A stretch of DNA of 14,026 nucleotides from assembly GCA_023230755.1 (NCBI GenBank), contig JALNWS010000111.1:1-14026 (forward strand), written 5' to 3'. The translations under genes were made by a program, and so were the position numbers. The notes under the pieces are model-generated. The model was not told where the DNA came from, did not search any database, and worked only from the letters and a program-made list of their open reading frames with translations. Shown here piece by piece: positions 6,278 to 13,540 of this stretch. Numbering within the stretch: position 1 is the first letter of the stretch; each line of letters begins with the position of its first letter. The DNA comes from Azoarcus sp. (GTDB lineage Bacteria > Pseudomonadota > Gammaproteobacteria > Burkholderiales > Rhodocyclaceae).

Positions 6278-8896
6278 TCAGGCGTTCGGGTTGTAGGGGG
6301 GCCTTGGTGGCTCACGACGTGCCCGGGCACGTTGCATGAACCAGACCATTGCGAGGAGCAGGAGCGTGGGCACAAACACCCATTCCTTGTCCGGGCGGCC
6401 AGCTGCGGGCAGTTCGATCGAGGTGATGTTGAACCCCTGTTCGAGGCCGAGCTTTTCTGCACGGCTGCCGAACTTGACCGCTGCTACCTGAACGTCGTCA
6501 CCCAGTGTCATCAGGGTCAGGCCCATGCGCGACAGGCGCTCACGCGCGGTGCCGGGGTCGCCAAGCGGCAACAGCACACCCTTGGATACATCGTCACCTT
6601 CAAGGGTGAGACCCTGCACCCATACGCGCAGGTTGCCCTTGGGGGGGGCGTCTTCCACCAGCTGTGTGAGCTGGCTTGCGGGGACTTCGTCATATGCGGG
6701 GTAGACCATGTCCAGCCAGTAGCCAGGGCGGAACAGACTGAAGGTCACCAGCAGCAGAATCAGCGTTTCGTGAATCCGGTTGCGGGTCACGAACCAGCCC
6801 TGGGTCGCTGCAGCAAACATCAGACTGGCGATGGTGGCGCTGACGATCGTCATGACCAGGTGGAACACGTCGGTGATGCCAATCAGCAGCAACTGCGTGT
6901 TCAATATGAACATGAAGGGCAGGATGGCCGTTCGTGCGCTGTAGCCGAAGGCGGTAAAACCGGTCTTGATCGGGTCGCTCTTTGCAATGCCTGCTGCCGC
7001 ATACGAAGCCAGTCCGACCGGCGGTGTGACGTCTGCCATCAGGCCGAAATAGAACACGAACAGATGGACTGCGATCAGCGGCACCAGCAGGCCCTGCTGG
7101 GCGCCGAGTTCGACGATCACCGGCGCCATCAGTGTCGATACCACGATGTAGTTGGCCGTCGTCGGCAGGCCCATGCCGAGGATGAGGCAGATCACCGCAA
7201 CCAGGGACAGCATGATCATCAGGTTGCCACCGGACAGGACTTCGACCAGTTCGGTCATGGCCAGGCCGATGCCGGTCAGGGTGACGGTACCGACGATGAT
7301 GCCGGCGGTAGCGGTCGCGATGCCGATGCCGATCATGTTGCGGGCACCGGTGACGAGACCGTCGAACAGATCCCTGAAGCCGTGACGCAGTGCCGGACCG
7401 AACTCGCCCGTGCCGCGGAACAAGGCGAACAGCGGGCGCTGGGTGACGAGGATGAAGATCAGGAACAGCGTGGCCCAGAACGCGGAAAGCGCAGGTGAGA
7501 GCTGCTCCACCATCAGGTTCCAGATCAGTGCGGCGACCGGCAGCAGGTAGTGCAAGCCGGATTTAAGCGTCGGCCCGATCTCGGGCAGGTACTCCATTTT
7601 GTCGCCCGGCTTCTCCATGTGAAGCTCGGGATACTTCGCAGCAAAACGGATGATCGCGACGTAGGCGAAGAGCATCAGGATGCCGACGATGATGAAGGCG
7701 GATTCTCCGGCGACCTCCTTGAGCCAGCCAAAGCCCCAGTACACGATGGCCGCCAGAATGACCAGTCCGGATACCGTCATCAGCGTGGTGACGGTCGCCC
7801 GTTGCCAGGGCAGGGGTTCGCGACGCGGCAGTCCCTGCAGATTCATCTTCATCGCTTCGAGGTGAACGATGTAGAACAGCGCGATGTAGGAGATCAGCGC
7901 CGGCACGATGGCGTGCTTCATTACCTCGACGTAGGTGATGCCGACGTACTCCACCATGAGGAAGGCCGCAGCCCCCATGACCGGCGGCATCAGCTGGCCA
8001 TTCACCGAGGAGGCGACTTCGACCGAGGCGGCTTTGTCGTCACGGTAGCCCACGCTTTTCATCAGCGGAATGGTGAAGGTGCCCGTGGTGACCACGTTCG
8101 CAATCGACGAGCCCGAGATCAGGCCGGTCGAAGCCGAGGCCACGACAGCAGCCTTCGCCGGGCCGCCGCGCATGTGACCGAGCAGCGCAATGGCCGACTT
8201 GATGAAGTAGTTGCCTGCGCCGGCGGTTTCCAGCAGGGCGCCGAACAGCACGAACAGGAAGATGAAGCTGGCGGATACGCCGAGCGCGACGCCGAACACG
8301 CCTTCAGTGGTCAGCCACAGGTGACCCATGCCCTTGGACAGCGATGCGCCCCGGTGAGCGATGACATCCGGCATGTACTGGCCGAAGAAGATGTAGATCA
8401 GGAAGACGATGGCCAGGATCACCATCGGCAAGCCGAGGGCGCGGCGTGCAGCTTCCAGCAGCAGGACGAGGCCGATGACGGCGACAACCAGATCAAACGT
8501 GGTCGGAATGCCCGGGCGGGACGCCAGTTCAGCGTAGAAAAGAAAGAGATAGCCCGCGCAGAATGCGGCACATGTGGCCAGAATCCAGTCTACAACCGGG
8601 ACATAGGCTCTTGGCGAGCGCTTGAATGCGGGGTAGGCGGCAAAGGCCATGAACACCGCGAACGCCAGGTGGATGGCGCGAGATTCAGTGTCGTTGAGAA
8701 CGAAAATGCCGAACGAAAACGGCAGGGGAGAGGCGATCCAGAGCTGGAACAGTGACCACGCCAGCGCAATGACAAGGAGAAACTGTGCTGCAAGACCCGT
8801 GGGTTTGCGACCACCGGTATCGGCTTCGGCAACGATCTGCTTGAGCTGTTCGTCGGTCAGTTCGTGGGTTGTATTGGTTTTCTTCGAGCGGATCAT
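6278..8896 (-). CDS. TRAP transporter fused permease (4TM + 12TM) with DUF3394-like C-terminus
   Basis: This 872-residue membrane protein is the transport subunit of a TAXI-type TRAP system, which imports organic solutes using an ion gradient. A hydrophilic N-terminus (1-34) is followed by DctQ-like helices (about 35-175), then the large DctM-like region (about 200-700). Conserved stretches there include SGSSIANVVTTGTFTIPLMK at 261-280, NGQLMPPVMGAAAF near 299-312, GMGLPTTANYI near 574-584 and DVTPPVGLASYAAAG near 622-636. The C-terminal part (about 709-872) has a membrane helix, a soluble domain that fits DUF3394, and a last helix near 849-864. The start is ATG at 8894-8896, with GGGGAGG eight bases upstream. 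It lies 150 bp downstream of the receptor gene on the same strand. Family is certain; the substrate is unknown, although relatives of this subclass are often linked to C4-dicarboxylates or glutamate. Confidence 0.95.
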   Translation of the reverse strand: MIRSKKTNTTHELTDEQLKQIVAEADTGGRKPTGLAAQFLLVIALAWSLFQLWIASPLPFSFGIFVLNDTESRAIHLAFAVFMAFAAYPAFKRSPRAYVPVVDWILATCAAFCAGYLFLFYAELASRPGIPTTFDLVVAVIGLVLLLEAARRALGLPMVILAIVFLIYIFFGQYMPDVIAHRGASLSKGMGHLWLTTEGVFGVALGVSASFIFLFVLFGALLETAGAGNYFIKSAIALLGHMRGGPAKAAVVASASTGLISGSSIANVVTTGTFTIPLMKSVGYRDDKAASVEVASSVNGQLMPPVMGAAAFLMVEYVGITYVEVMKHAIVPALISYIALFYIVHLEAMKMNLQGLPRREPLPWQRATVTTLMTVSGLVILAAIVYWGFGWLKEVAGESAFIIVGILMLFAYVAIIRFAAKYPELHMEKPGDKMEYLPEIGPTLKSGLHYLLPVAALIWNLMVEQLSPALSAFWATLFLIFILVTQRPLFALFRGTGEFGPALRHGFRDLFDGLVTGARNMIGIGIATATAGIIVGTVTLTGIGLAMTELVEVLSGGNLMIMLSLVAVICLILGMGLPTTANYIVVSTLMAPVIVELGAQQGLLVPLIAVHLFVFYFGLMADVTPPVGLASYAAAGIAKSDPIKTGFTAFGYSARTAILPFMFILNTQLLLIGITDVFHLVMTIVSATIASLMFAAATQGWFVTRNRIHETLILLLVTFSLFRPGYWLDMVYPAYDEVPASQLTQLVEDAPPKGNLRVWVQGLTLEGDDVSKGVLLPLGDPGTARERLSRMGLTLMTLGDDVQVAAVKFGSRAEKLGLEQGFNITSIELPAAGRPDKEWVFVPTLLLLAMVWFMQRARARREPPRPPYNPNA

Positions 8897-9046
8897 ACGC
8901 CGCGCCTCCCCGGGTTCAGGTGATACGCAAACGCAGCAAGAGGCTTTTGGCCTTTCGCTGCGTTGGCTGGATTACAGGTGCCGCCCGAGCGGATGTGCAA
9001 GCCGGGAGGCGTCCTGCAGGCCGGCACGAGGGTGCCGGCAGCCGGA
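8897..9046 (-). other. Intercistronic region with two stem-loops between TRAP receptor and permease genes
   Basis: Two RNA hairpins can form on the minus-strand transcript. The first, seven bases after the receptor stop, has a perfect 8-bp stem at 9020-9027 and 9032-9039 (GCCGGCAC/GTGCCGGC) with a four-base loop. The second, nearer the permease, has an 8-bp outer stem at 8930-8937 and 8957-8964 (AACGCAGC/GCTGCGTT), then G-U and A-U pairs, one mismatch, and four more pairs AGGC/GCCU around a five-base loop. Neither is followed by a U-run, so full termination is unlikely. The permease ribosome binding site lies after the second hairpin and stays free. Confidence 0.6.
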
Positions 9047-10015
9047 TTACATCCAGCCCTTTTCCTTGTAGTACTTGATCGCGCCATTGTGCAGCGGAGC
9101 AGACAGGCCGTCCTTGATCATGCCCTTCGGCTCAAGGTTGGCAAAGGCCGGGTGCAGCTTCTTGAAGTCATCAAAGTTCTCGAACACGGCCTTGACCATG
9201 GTGTAGACCACCTCGTCTGATACTTTGGCAGACGTGACGAAGCTGGCGACGACGCCGAAAGTCTTGGTCGGGTCAGGATTGTTCGCGTACATGCCACCGG
9301 GAATGGTGACGGCTGCGTAGTACGGGAAGTCCTTGATCAGCTTGTCGACGCCCGGGCCGGTGACCGGAACGAGTTTCGCCCCGCAGGTCGTGGTCGGATC
9401 CTGGATGTTGGCCGCGGGGTGGCCGACGACATAGGCGAAACCGTCGATCTTGTTGTCGCAAAGTGCTGCGCCGTGCTCGTCGGGCTTGAGCTCGGACGTC
9501 AGCGAGAAGTCGGACGTCGTCATGCCGAGGGCCGGCAGCAGCACGTCAATGGTCGCGCGCTGACCGGAGCCCGGGTTGCCCACGTTGAAGCGCTTGCCCT
9601 TGAAGTCCTCGAACTTGGTGACGCCGGCTTCCTTGCGGGCCAGTACGGTCAGCGGTTCGGGGTGCAGGCCGAATACGGCGCGCAGTTCGGTCACAGGGCC
9701 GCCGTCCTTGAACTGGTTCAGACCTTTGACGGCGTTGAACTGGACGTCGGACTGGGCAACACCGAAGTCGAGCTCGCCAGCCTTGATGGTGTTGACGTTG
9801 TAGACCGAGCCGCCGGTACTTTCGACCGAGCAGCGAATGCCGTGCTTGGCGCGGTCCTTGTTCATCAGGCGGCAGATTGCGCCGCCAGCGGCGTAATACA
9901 CACCGGTGACGCCACCGGTACCGATGGTCACGAATTTTGTTTCAGCCTGTGCCGGCGCAGCGCCGAGCGAGCCAACGATTGCAAGTGCAGCTGCGAGCGT
10001 AGTGAGTTTCTTCAT
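9047..10015 (-). CDS. TAXI-family TRAP transporter solute-binding protein
   Basis: A 322-residue periplasmic receptor that captures the substrate and delivers it to the fused permease encoded next. A Sec signal peptide with AAPAQA|ET cleavage after about residue 24 is followed by the TAXI hallmark [20 protein letters not shown]. Further family-like stretches are [15 protein letters not shown] segments with the surrounding [12 protein letters not shown] at about 150-161, and the typical end with a helix before KEKGWM. Length matches the family. The start at 10013-10015 (ATG) is supported by GGAG five to six bases upstream. The lone cysteines (CRLMN, CSVE, CDNK, TTCG) are not in a lipobox. It is the first gene of the two-gene TRAP operon. 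The ligand cannot be deduced; TAXI proteins as a group often bind glutamate-like or dicarboxylate compounds. Confidence 0.95.
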   Translation of the reverse strand: MKKLTTLAAALAIVGSLGAAPAQAETKFVTIGTGGVTGVYYAAGGAICRLMNKDRAKHGIRCSVESTGGSVYNVNTIKAGELDFGVAQSDVQFNAVKGLNQFKDGGPVTELRAVFGLHPEPLTVLARKEAGVTKFEDFKGKRFNVGNPGSGQRATIDVLLPALGMTTSDFSLTSELKPDEHGAALCDNKIDGFAYVVGHPAANIQDPTTTCGAKLVPVTGPGVDKLIKDFPYYAAVTIPGGMYANNPDPTKTFGVVASFVTSAKVSDEVVYTMVKAVFENFDDFKKLHPAFANLEPKGMIKDGLSAPLHNGAIKYYKEKGWM

Positions 10016-10305
10016 GGGTTCTCCAGAAACCTTGCAGGTAGGAAGCGCACCAGATCGGGTGCGTGGTGGGAGCGGGCTGCGCTTGTTGCGTGCCCGCTGT
10101 GAAAATCTGAGGACAGATTATCGTGGAAAAGCCAGATTACATGGAATGAATGCGTGCGCCAATGGGGGATACCCCGAAGTGACGTGCGGGAACCATTTGC
10201 AACCACCGCCCGATCCGCAAGGTAGCGGGCTGAAACTGTCACGATGTACCGGATGCGCTCGCGTCCTGCGCGTAAGGAATCGTCGGGGCTTGCTATCATC
10301 CATTC
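10016..10305. promoter_or_regulatory. Divergent intergenic region, TRAP receptor / BtuF-like gene
   Basis: A 290-bp region with no coding frame I can support. On the minus strand a GATAAT (10117-10122 in plus coordinates) could be the -10 of the TRAP operon, giving a leader of about 95 bases, but its -35 is poor. That leader would carry a hairpin CGCACC/GGTGCG at 10046-10063. On the plus strand an extended -10 (TGCTATCAT) is at 10291-10299. A cobalamin riboswitch was looked for upstream of the BtuF-like gene and not found. Confidence 0.4.
10291..10299 (+). promoter_or_regulatory. Extended -10 promoter element of the BtuF-like gene
   Basis: TGCTATCAT matches the extended -10 pattern TGnTATnAT. 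A transcript starting seven bases downstream would begin at or next to the ATG at 10306. TATCAT is also the left arm of a dyad whose right arm, ATGATA (10306-10311), begins with the start codon. Confidence 0.45.
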
Positions 10306-11160
10306 ATGATATCCAAGACTATTTCCACGGTTGCGGCAGGGCCGGTGCCGAATGATTTGACGGATGCGCTCGGAAGCCGTCATCTGCCGGCGGGCGCTTC
10401 TCCCCGAATTGTGTCCCTGGTGCCTTCGCTGACTGAGTTGCTGTGTGAACTTGGGCTCTCCGAAGCATTGGTAGGGCGCACGGGTTTTTGCATTCACCCG
10501 CGCGAGACACTGCGCAAGGTGGCCAAGATCGGTGGCACCAAGGACGTCAAGCTTGATGTGGTGCGGGCGCTTGAGCCGACCCATCTGATCGTCAATGTCG
10601 ACGAGAACCGGCGCGAAACGGTGGAGGCACTGGCTGAGTTCGTACCCAATGTGATCGTGACCCATCCTTGCGTGCCGCAGGACAACTTTGCGCTCTACCG
10701 TCTTTTCGGCGGCATTTTCGCGCGCGAAACCGAGGCGTCTGCGCTTGCCTCGGGCTTGCAGGAAGCGCTCGACGAGGCGGCACGGGTTAAGGCCGAGTGC
10801 GGGCCTGAGGCGGTGCTCTACCTGATCTGGCGGCAGCCGTGGATGACGGTGTCGCGTGCGACCTATATCGCGGCAATGCTGGGGACGGTGGGTTGGCAGA
10901 GCTTCCCGTCCGAAGACGAGCCACGCTACCCCGAGGTGGACTGGACAGCGTCGTGGATGGAGGCGGTCGAACGGGTCTTCCTGTCGTCCGAGCCCTACCG
11001 CTTTAGCGCCCGGCATGTGGACGAAGTCAGCGCGCTGGCGCAGCGGCCAGTGTGCCTGATCGATGGTGAAATGGCATCGTGGTATGGCAGTCGCGCAATC
11101 GAGGGCGTGCGTTACCTTGCGGATCTGCGGCGACGTCTTGCGCGGGGGGCGCAGGGCTGA
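10306..11160 (+). CDS. BtuF/FepB-fold (COG0614-type) metal/cobalamin receptor-like protein without signal peptide
   Basis: A 284-residue protein with the layout of periplasmic helical-backbone binding proteins (BtuF, FepB): first lobe from PRIVSLVPSLTELLCELG (about 33-50), KIGGTKDVKLDVVRALEP (74-91) and PTHLIVN, then a connecting helix, then a second lobe with YLIWRQPWMTVSRATYI (162-178) and the terminal DGEMASWYGSRAIEGVRYL (263-281). It lacks the hydrophobic signal peptide or lipobox of transported receptors: the N-terminus is MISKTISTVAAGPVPNDL. No permease or ATPase gene is adjacent. It may be cytoplasmic, or the true start may differ, but no upstream in-frame signal is visible. No ribosome binding site precedes the ATG, and the -10 box suggests a leaderless transcript. 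GTG at 10345 is an alternative start. Fold assignment good, ligand and location unknown. Confidence 0.85.
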   Translation: MISKTISTVAAGPVPNDLTDALGSRHLPAGASPRIVSLVPSLTELLCELGLSEALVGRTGFCIHPRETLRKVAKIGGTKDVKLDVVRALEPTHLIVNVDENRRETVEALAEFVPNVIVTHPCVPQDNFALYRLFGGIFARETEASALASGLQEALDEAARVKAECGPEAVLYLIWRQPWMTVSRATYIAAMLGTVGWQSFPSEDEPRYPEVDWTASWMEAVERVFLSSEPYRFSARHVDEVSALAQRPVCLIDGEMASWYGSRAIEGVRYLADLRRRLARGAQG

Positions 11161-11177
11161 ATGCGCTGACGCTCAGC
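11156..11177. terminator. Stem-loop over the convergent BtuF-like and PIN stop codons
   Basis: GCTGA (11156-11160) pairs with TCAGC (11173-11177), and inside it GCG (11163-11165) pairs with CGC (11170-11172) around CTGA, leaving a two-base bulge. Both arms contain a stop codon, one per gene. No T-run follows on either strand, so it is at best a weak or Rho-assisted bidirectional end. Confidence 0.35.
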
Positions 11178-11613
11178 ACAGACCGTCGGCGATGAAGCGC
11201 TCCGGCGTCTGGATGACGAAGCAATCCCGCAATGCGCGATGCCGGGCGAGTTTGAGCAGCAATTTGTCGCGGGTCAGCAGGTGGTCAACGCCGGCGTCAC
11301 GGGCAATTTCCAGAAATTTCTGATCGTCGCGGTCGCGGCAGGCCGGCAGCAACGGGGCGTCCTTTGCGGGCTCGGGTGCCGGTTTGACGCGGGCGCGATA
11401 AGTGTCGAACAGGTGGCCCTGATCGCCAGGGCTAATGCCGAACTGGGTGTAGGCCAGTACCCGCCGGAACTCCTCAAGTGCGTCGTCACGGCTATACAAG
11501 GTGAATGAGCCGGTGGCGATGGCCTCGGCCAGCGCCTTGAGTGCGGGGTCCCTGAAGTGCCACAAAGCCATCACCGTATTGGTGTCGAGAACCAGGTTTC
11601 GTGCGGTGGTCAT
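11173..11613 (-). CDS. PIN-domain protein, putative toxin-type ribonuclease (COG1569-like)
   Basis: A 146-residue PIN-fold protein. The acidic residues expected to bind metal are present: Asp10 in LVLDTN, Glu47/Glu48 in ALEEF, Asp96/Asp97 in RDRDDQKFLEIA and Asp116 in LLTRDK. It fits the group annotated as putative toxin component of the PIN family, which are predicted RNases. No antitoxin gene is next to it: the 68 bp upstream hold only the phaC terminator and a weak ribosome binding site, and the downstream neighbour converges 12 bp away. It may therefore be an orphan toxin, a housekeeping nuclease, or paired with a distant partner. The start ATG at 11611-11613 gives the canonical N-terminal strand. 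Fold is secure, toxin role is inference from the family. Confidence 0.85.
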   Translation of the reverse strand: MTTARNLVLDTNTVMALWHFRDPALKALAEAIATGSFTLYSRDDALEEFRRVLAYTQFGISPGDQGHLFDTYRARVKPAPEPAKDAPLLPACRDRDDQKFLEIARDAGVDHLLTRDKLLLKLARHRALRDCFVIQTPERFIADGLC

Positions 11614-11628
11614 TGGTGTTCCGGAATG

Positions 11629-11657
11629 AAAAAGGGGGAAGGGCGAACCCTTCCCCC
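11629..11657 (-). terminator. Rho-independent terminator of phaC
   Basis: Perfect 10-bp stem GGGGGAAGGG (11634-11643) and CCCTTCCCCC (11648-11657) with a CGAA loop. On the minus strand the stem is followed by five T (11633-11629). It begins 24 bases after the phaC stop and ends 15 bases before the PIN start, so the PIN gene should be insulated from phaC readthrough and need its own promoter. Confidence 0.93.
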
Positions 11658-11681
11658 GGTCAGCAGGCGCTTGTCCTGCAA

Positions 11682-13502
11682 TCAGTCAGCTGCGGGCGCG
11701 TCCAGACGCATCTTGACGAAGGAGCCGGGCGCGTCTTCGATGGCCTTGAGCTTGCCCTTGAGCGGGCTACGCGCTTCAACCTGGTCGGCGTCGTGGGCGG
11801 AAACCCATGCCTGCCAGTCGGTCCACCACGAGCCGGCATTCTGTTGAGCGCCTTCGAACCAGGCGTCGGCCGTGGCCGGTGCCTTGGCAGCGGCATTAAC
11901 CCAGTAGCCGTACTTGTTGGCAACCGGCGGGTTGACGATGCCGGCAATGTGGCCGGAGCCACCGAGGACGAAACGAACCGGGCCACCAAAGTTGAGCGAA
12001 CCGGCATAGGTGCTCTTCCACGGAGCGATGTGATCCTCGATCGCGGAGATGAAGTAGCACGGCACCTTGATTTTGCCCAGATCGATCGGCACGCCGTCGA
12101 TGACGACGCCACCAGGCTGTACCAGGAGGTTTTCCATGTACATGCCGCGCAGGTAGAAGCTGTGCATCTTGGCCGGCATGCGGGTGGAGTCGGAGTTCCA
12201 GTACAGGAGGTCGAACGGGAACGGATCCTTGCCCATCAGATAGTTGTTCACCACGAAGGACCAGATCAGGTCATTCGAACGCAGCATGTTGAAGGTGCCC
12301 GCCATTTCGGAGCCTTCGAGATAGCCACGCTCGAACATCTTCTTCTCGAGGCTGGAAACCTGCTGCTCATCGATGAAGACGCCAAGTTCGCCCGGATCGG
12401 CGAAGTCGGTCATTGTGGTAAAGAAGGTCGCCGAGGCGATGCGCTTCTGCTTCTTGGCGGACAGGTAGGCGAGCGTGGTGGCCAGCAGCGTGCCGCCCAG
12501 GCAGTAGCCCACTGCATTGATCTCTTTTTCGCCGGTTTGCTGCTCAATGGCGTCAAGTGCGGCGAGGATGCCTTCCTTGACGTAAGACTCGAAGGTCTTC
12601 TCGGACTGCTTCTCGTCAGGGTTGACCCAGGAGATCACGAACACGGTGTGTCCCTGGTCCACGCACCACTTGATGTAGGAGTTCTTCTCGCGCAGGTCAA
12701 GAATGTAGAACTTGTTGATCCAGGGCGGCACGATCAGCAGCGGACGCTTGAGCACCTTGTCGGTGCTCGGTGTGTATTGCAGCAGCTGCATCATGTCGGT
12801 CTGGAACACGACCTTGCCCGGCGTCGTGGCAACGTTCTTGCCCAGCTCGAAGGCCGTGGTGTCGGTCATCTTGACGCGCAGCTGGCCACCGCCGTCCTCG
12901 ACGTCGCGCAGCAGGTTGTTGAGGCCCTTGATCAGGTTCTGACCGTGGCTCTTGACCGTTTCACGGAACACTTCCGGGTTGGTCAGGGCGAAGTTCGACG
13001 GCGACAGGGCGTCGATGTACTGACGGGTGTAGAAGTTGACCTTCTTCTGCGACTGCTCGTCGAGCCCATCCACGCCGCTCACGGTGTCATGGATGTGACG
13101 GGCGGCGATGAGGTAGGACTGCTTCACGAAGTCGAACATGAAGTGTTCCTGCCACTCTTCGTCCTTGAAGCGCTTGTCCGAGCGCTCGGGCGAGGCAACC
13201 GGGGCGGCATGCATGCCGGCGAAGCGCAGCATCGAATGCTGCCACAGGGTGAAGTAGTCCCACACCAGATTCATCTGGGACTGTGCGAGCTTGTACGGGT
13301 TCGACAGGAGCTTGGCCATCATGTCCATGAAGGCCTGGGCGATGCCGAGTTCGTCCGCGGGTGCGGCCACGCCCTTCTTCAGCTGGCGTTGTACGTGATC
13401 GCTGATCAGGTGGGAGGCGCGCTTTGCGACCTCGGCGTAGGTCTGGGCAACTTCCTGCGGATCGGGCAGCTCGGTTTGAGCGTTCTCGTTGGGTGTAGCC
13501 AT
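11682..13502 (-). CDS. phaC: Class I polyhydroxyalkanoate synthase
   Basis: PhaC polymerises (R)-3-hydroxyacyl-CoA (mainly 3-hydroxybutyryl-CoA in class I) into polyester granules. At 606 residues it has the class I length. The variable N-terminal domain (about 1-200) is followed by an alpha/beta-hydrolase core with the lipase-like box GYCLGG (nucleophile Cys334). The general acid/base pair is Asp490 in ISAIEDHIAPW and His518 in GGSGHIAG. The well-conserved PPWINKFYILDL (259-270) and SWVNPDE (291-297) are also present. The start ATG at 13500-13502 has AAGGAG about ten bases upstream, slightly far but clear. It lies 38 bp downstream of the MBL-fold gene on the same strand, and a strong terminator follows. 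No phaA, phaB, phasin or phaR gene is within view. Identification very secure. Confidence 0.97.
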   Translation of the reverse strand: MATPNENAQTELPDPQEVAQTYAEVAKRASHLISDHVQRQLKKGVAAPADELGIAQAFMDMMAKLLSNPYKLAQSQMNLVWDYFTLWQHSMLRFAGMHAAPVASPERSDKRFKDEEWQEHFMFDFVKQSYLIAARHIHDTVSGVDGLDEQSQKKVNFYTRQYIDALSPSNFALTNPEVFRETVKSHGQNLIKGLNNLLRDVEDGGGQLRVKMTDTTAFELGKNVATTPGKVVFQTDMMQLLQYTPSTDKVLKRPLLIVPPWINKFYILDLREKNSYIKWCVDQGHTVFVISWVNPDEKQSEKTFESYVKEGILAALDAIEQQTGEKEINAVGYCLGGTLLATTLAYLSAKKQKRIASATFFTTMTDFADPGELGVFIDEQQVSSLEKKMFERGYLEGSEMAGTFNMLRSNDLIWSFVVNNYLMGKDPFPFDLLYWNSDSTRMPAKMHSFYLRGMYMENLLVQPGGVVIDGVPIDLGKIKVPCYFISAIEDHIAPWKSTYAGSLNFGGPVRFVLGGSGHIAGIVNPPVANKYGYWVNAAAKAPATADAWFEGAQQNAGSWWTDWQAWVSAHDADQVEARSPLKGKLKAIEDAPGSFVKMRLDAPAAD

Positions 13503-13540
13503 CGTTGTTGTGCTCCTTGTTGGATCGGTCCTGAGACCGG

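Noticed and set aside
6272..8755. Two plus-strand frames (408 and 401 codons) opposite the TRAP permease
   Set aside because: Rich in Gln, His, Asp and Gly, which is the antisense image of a hydrophobic membrane protein. The real gene is certain.
8969..9051. Repeated GGATTACA-like octamer at both ends of the TRAP intercistronic gap
   Set aside because: Only eight bases are shared, one copy includes the receptor stop codon, and the flanks do not match, so chance is the simplest reading.
10150..10290. Possible cobalamin riboswitch upstream of the BtuF-like gene
   Set aside because: GGGAA and ACTGT occur at roughly suitable spacing (10188-10240), but the conserved B12 box near the 3' end and the paired core are absent, and the likely promoter lies downstream of this stretch.
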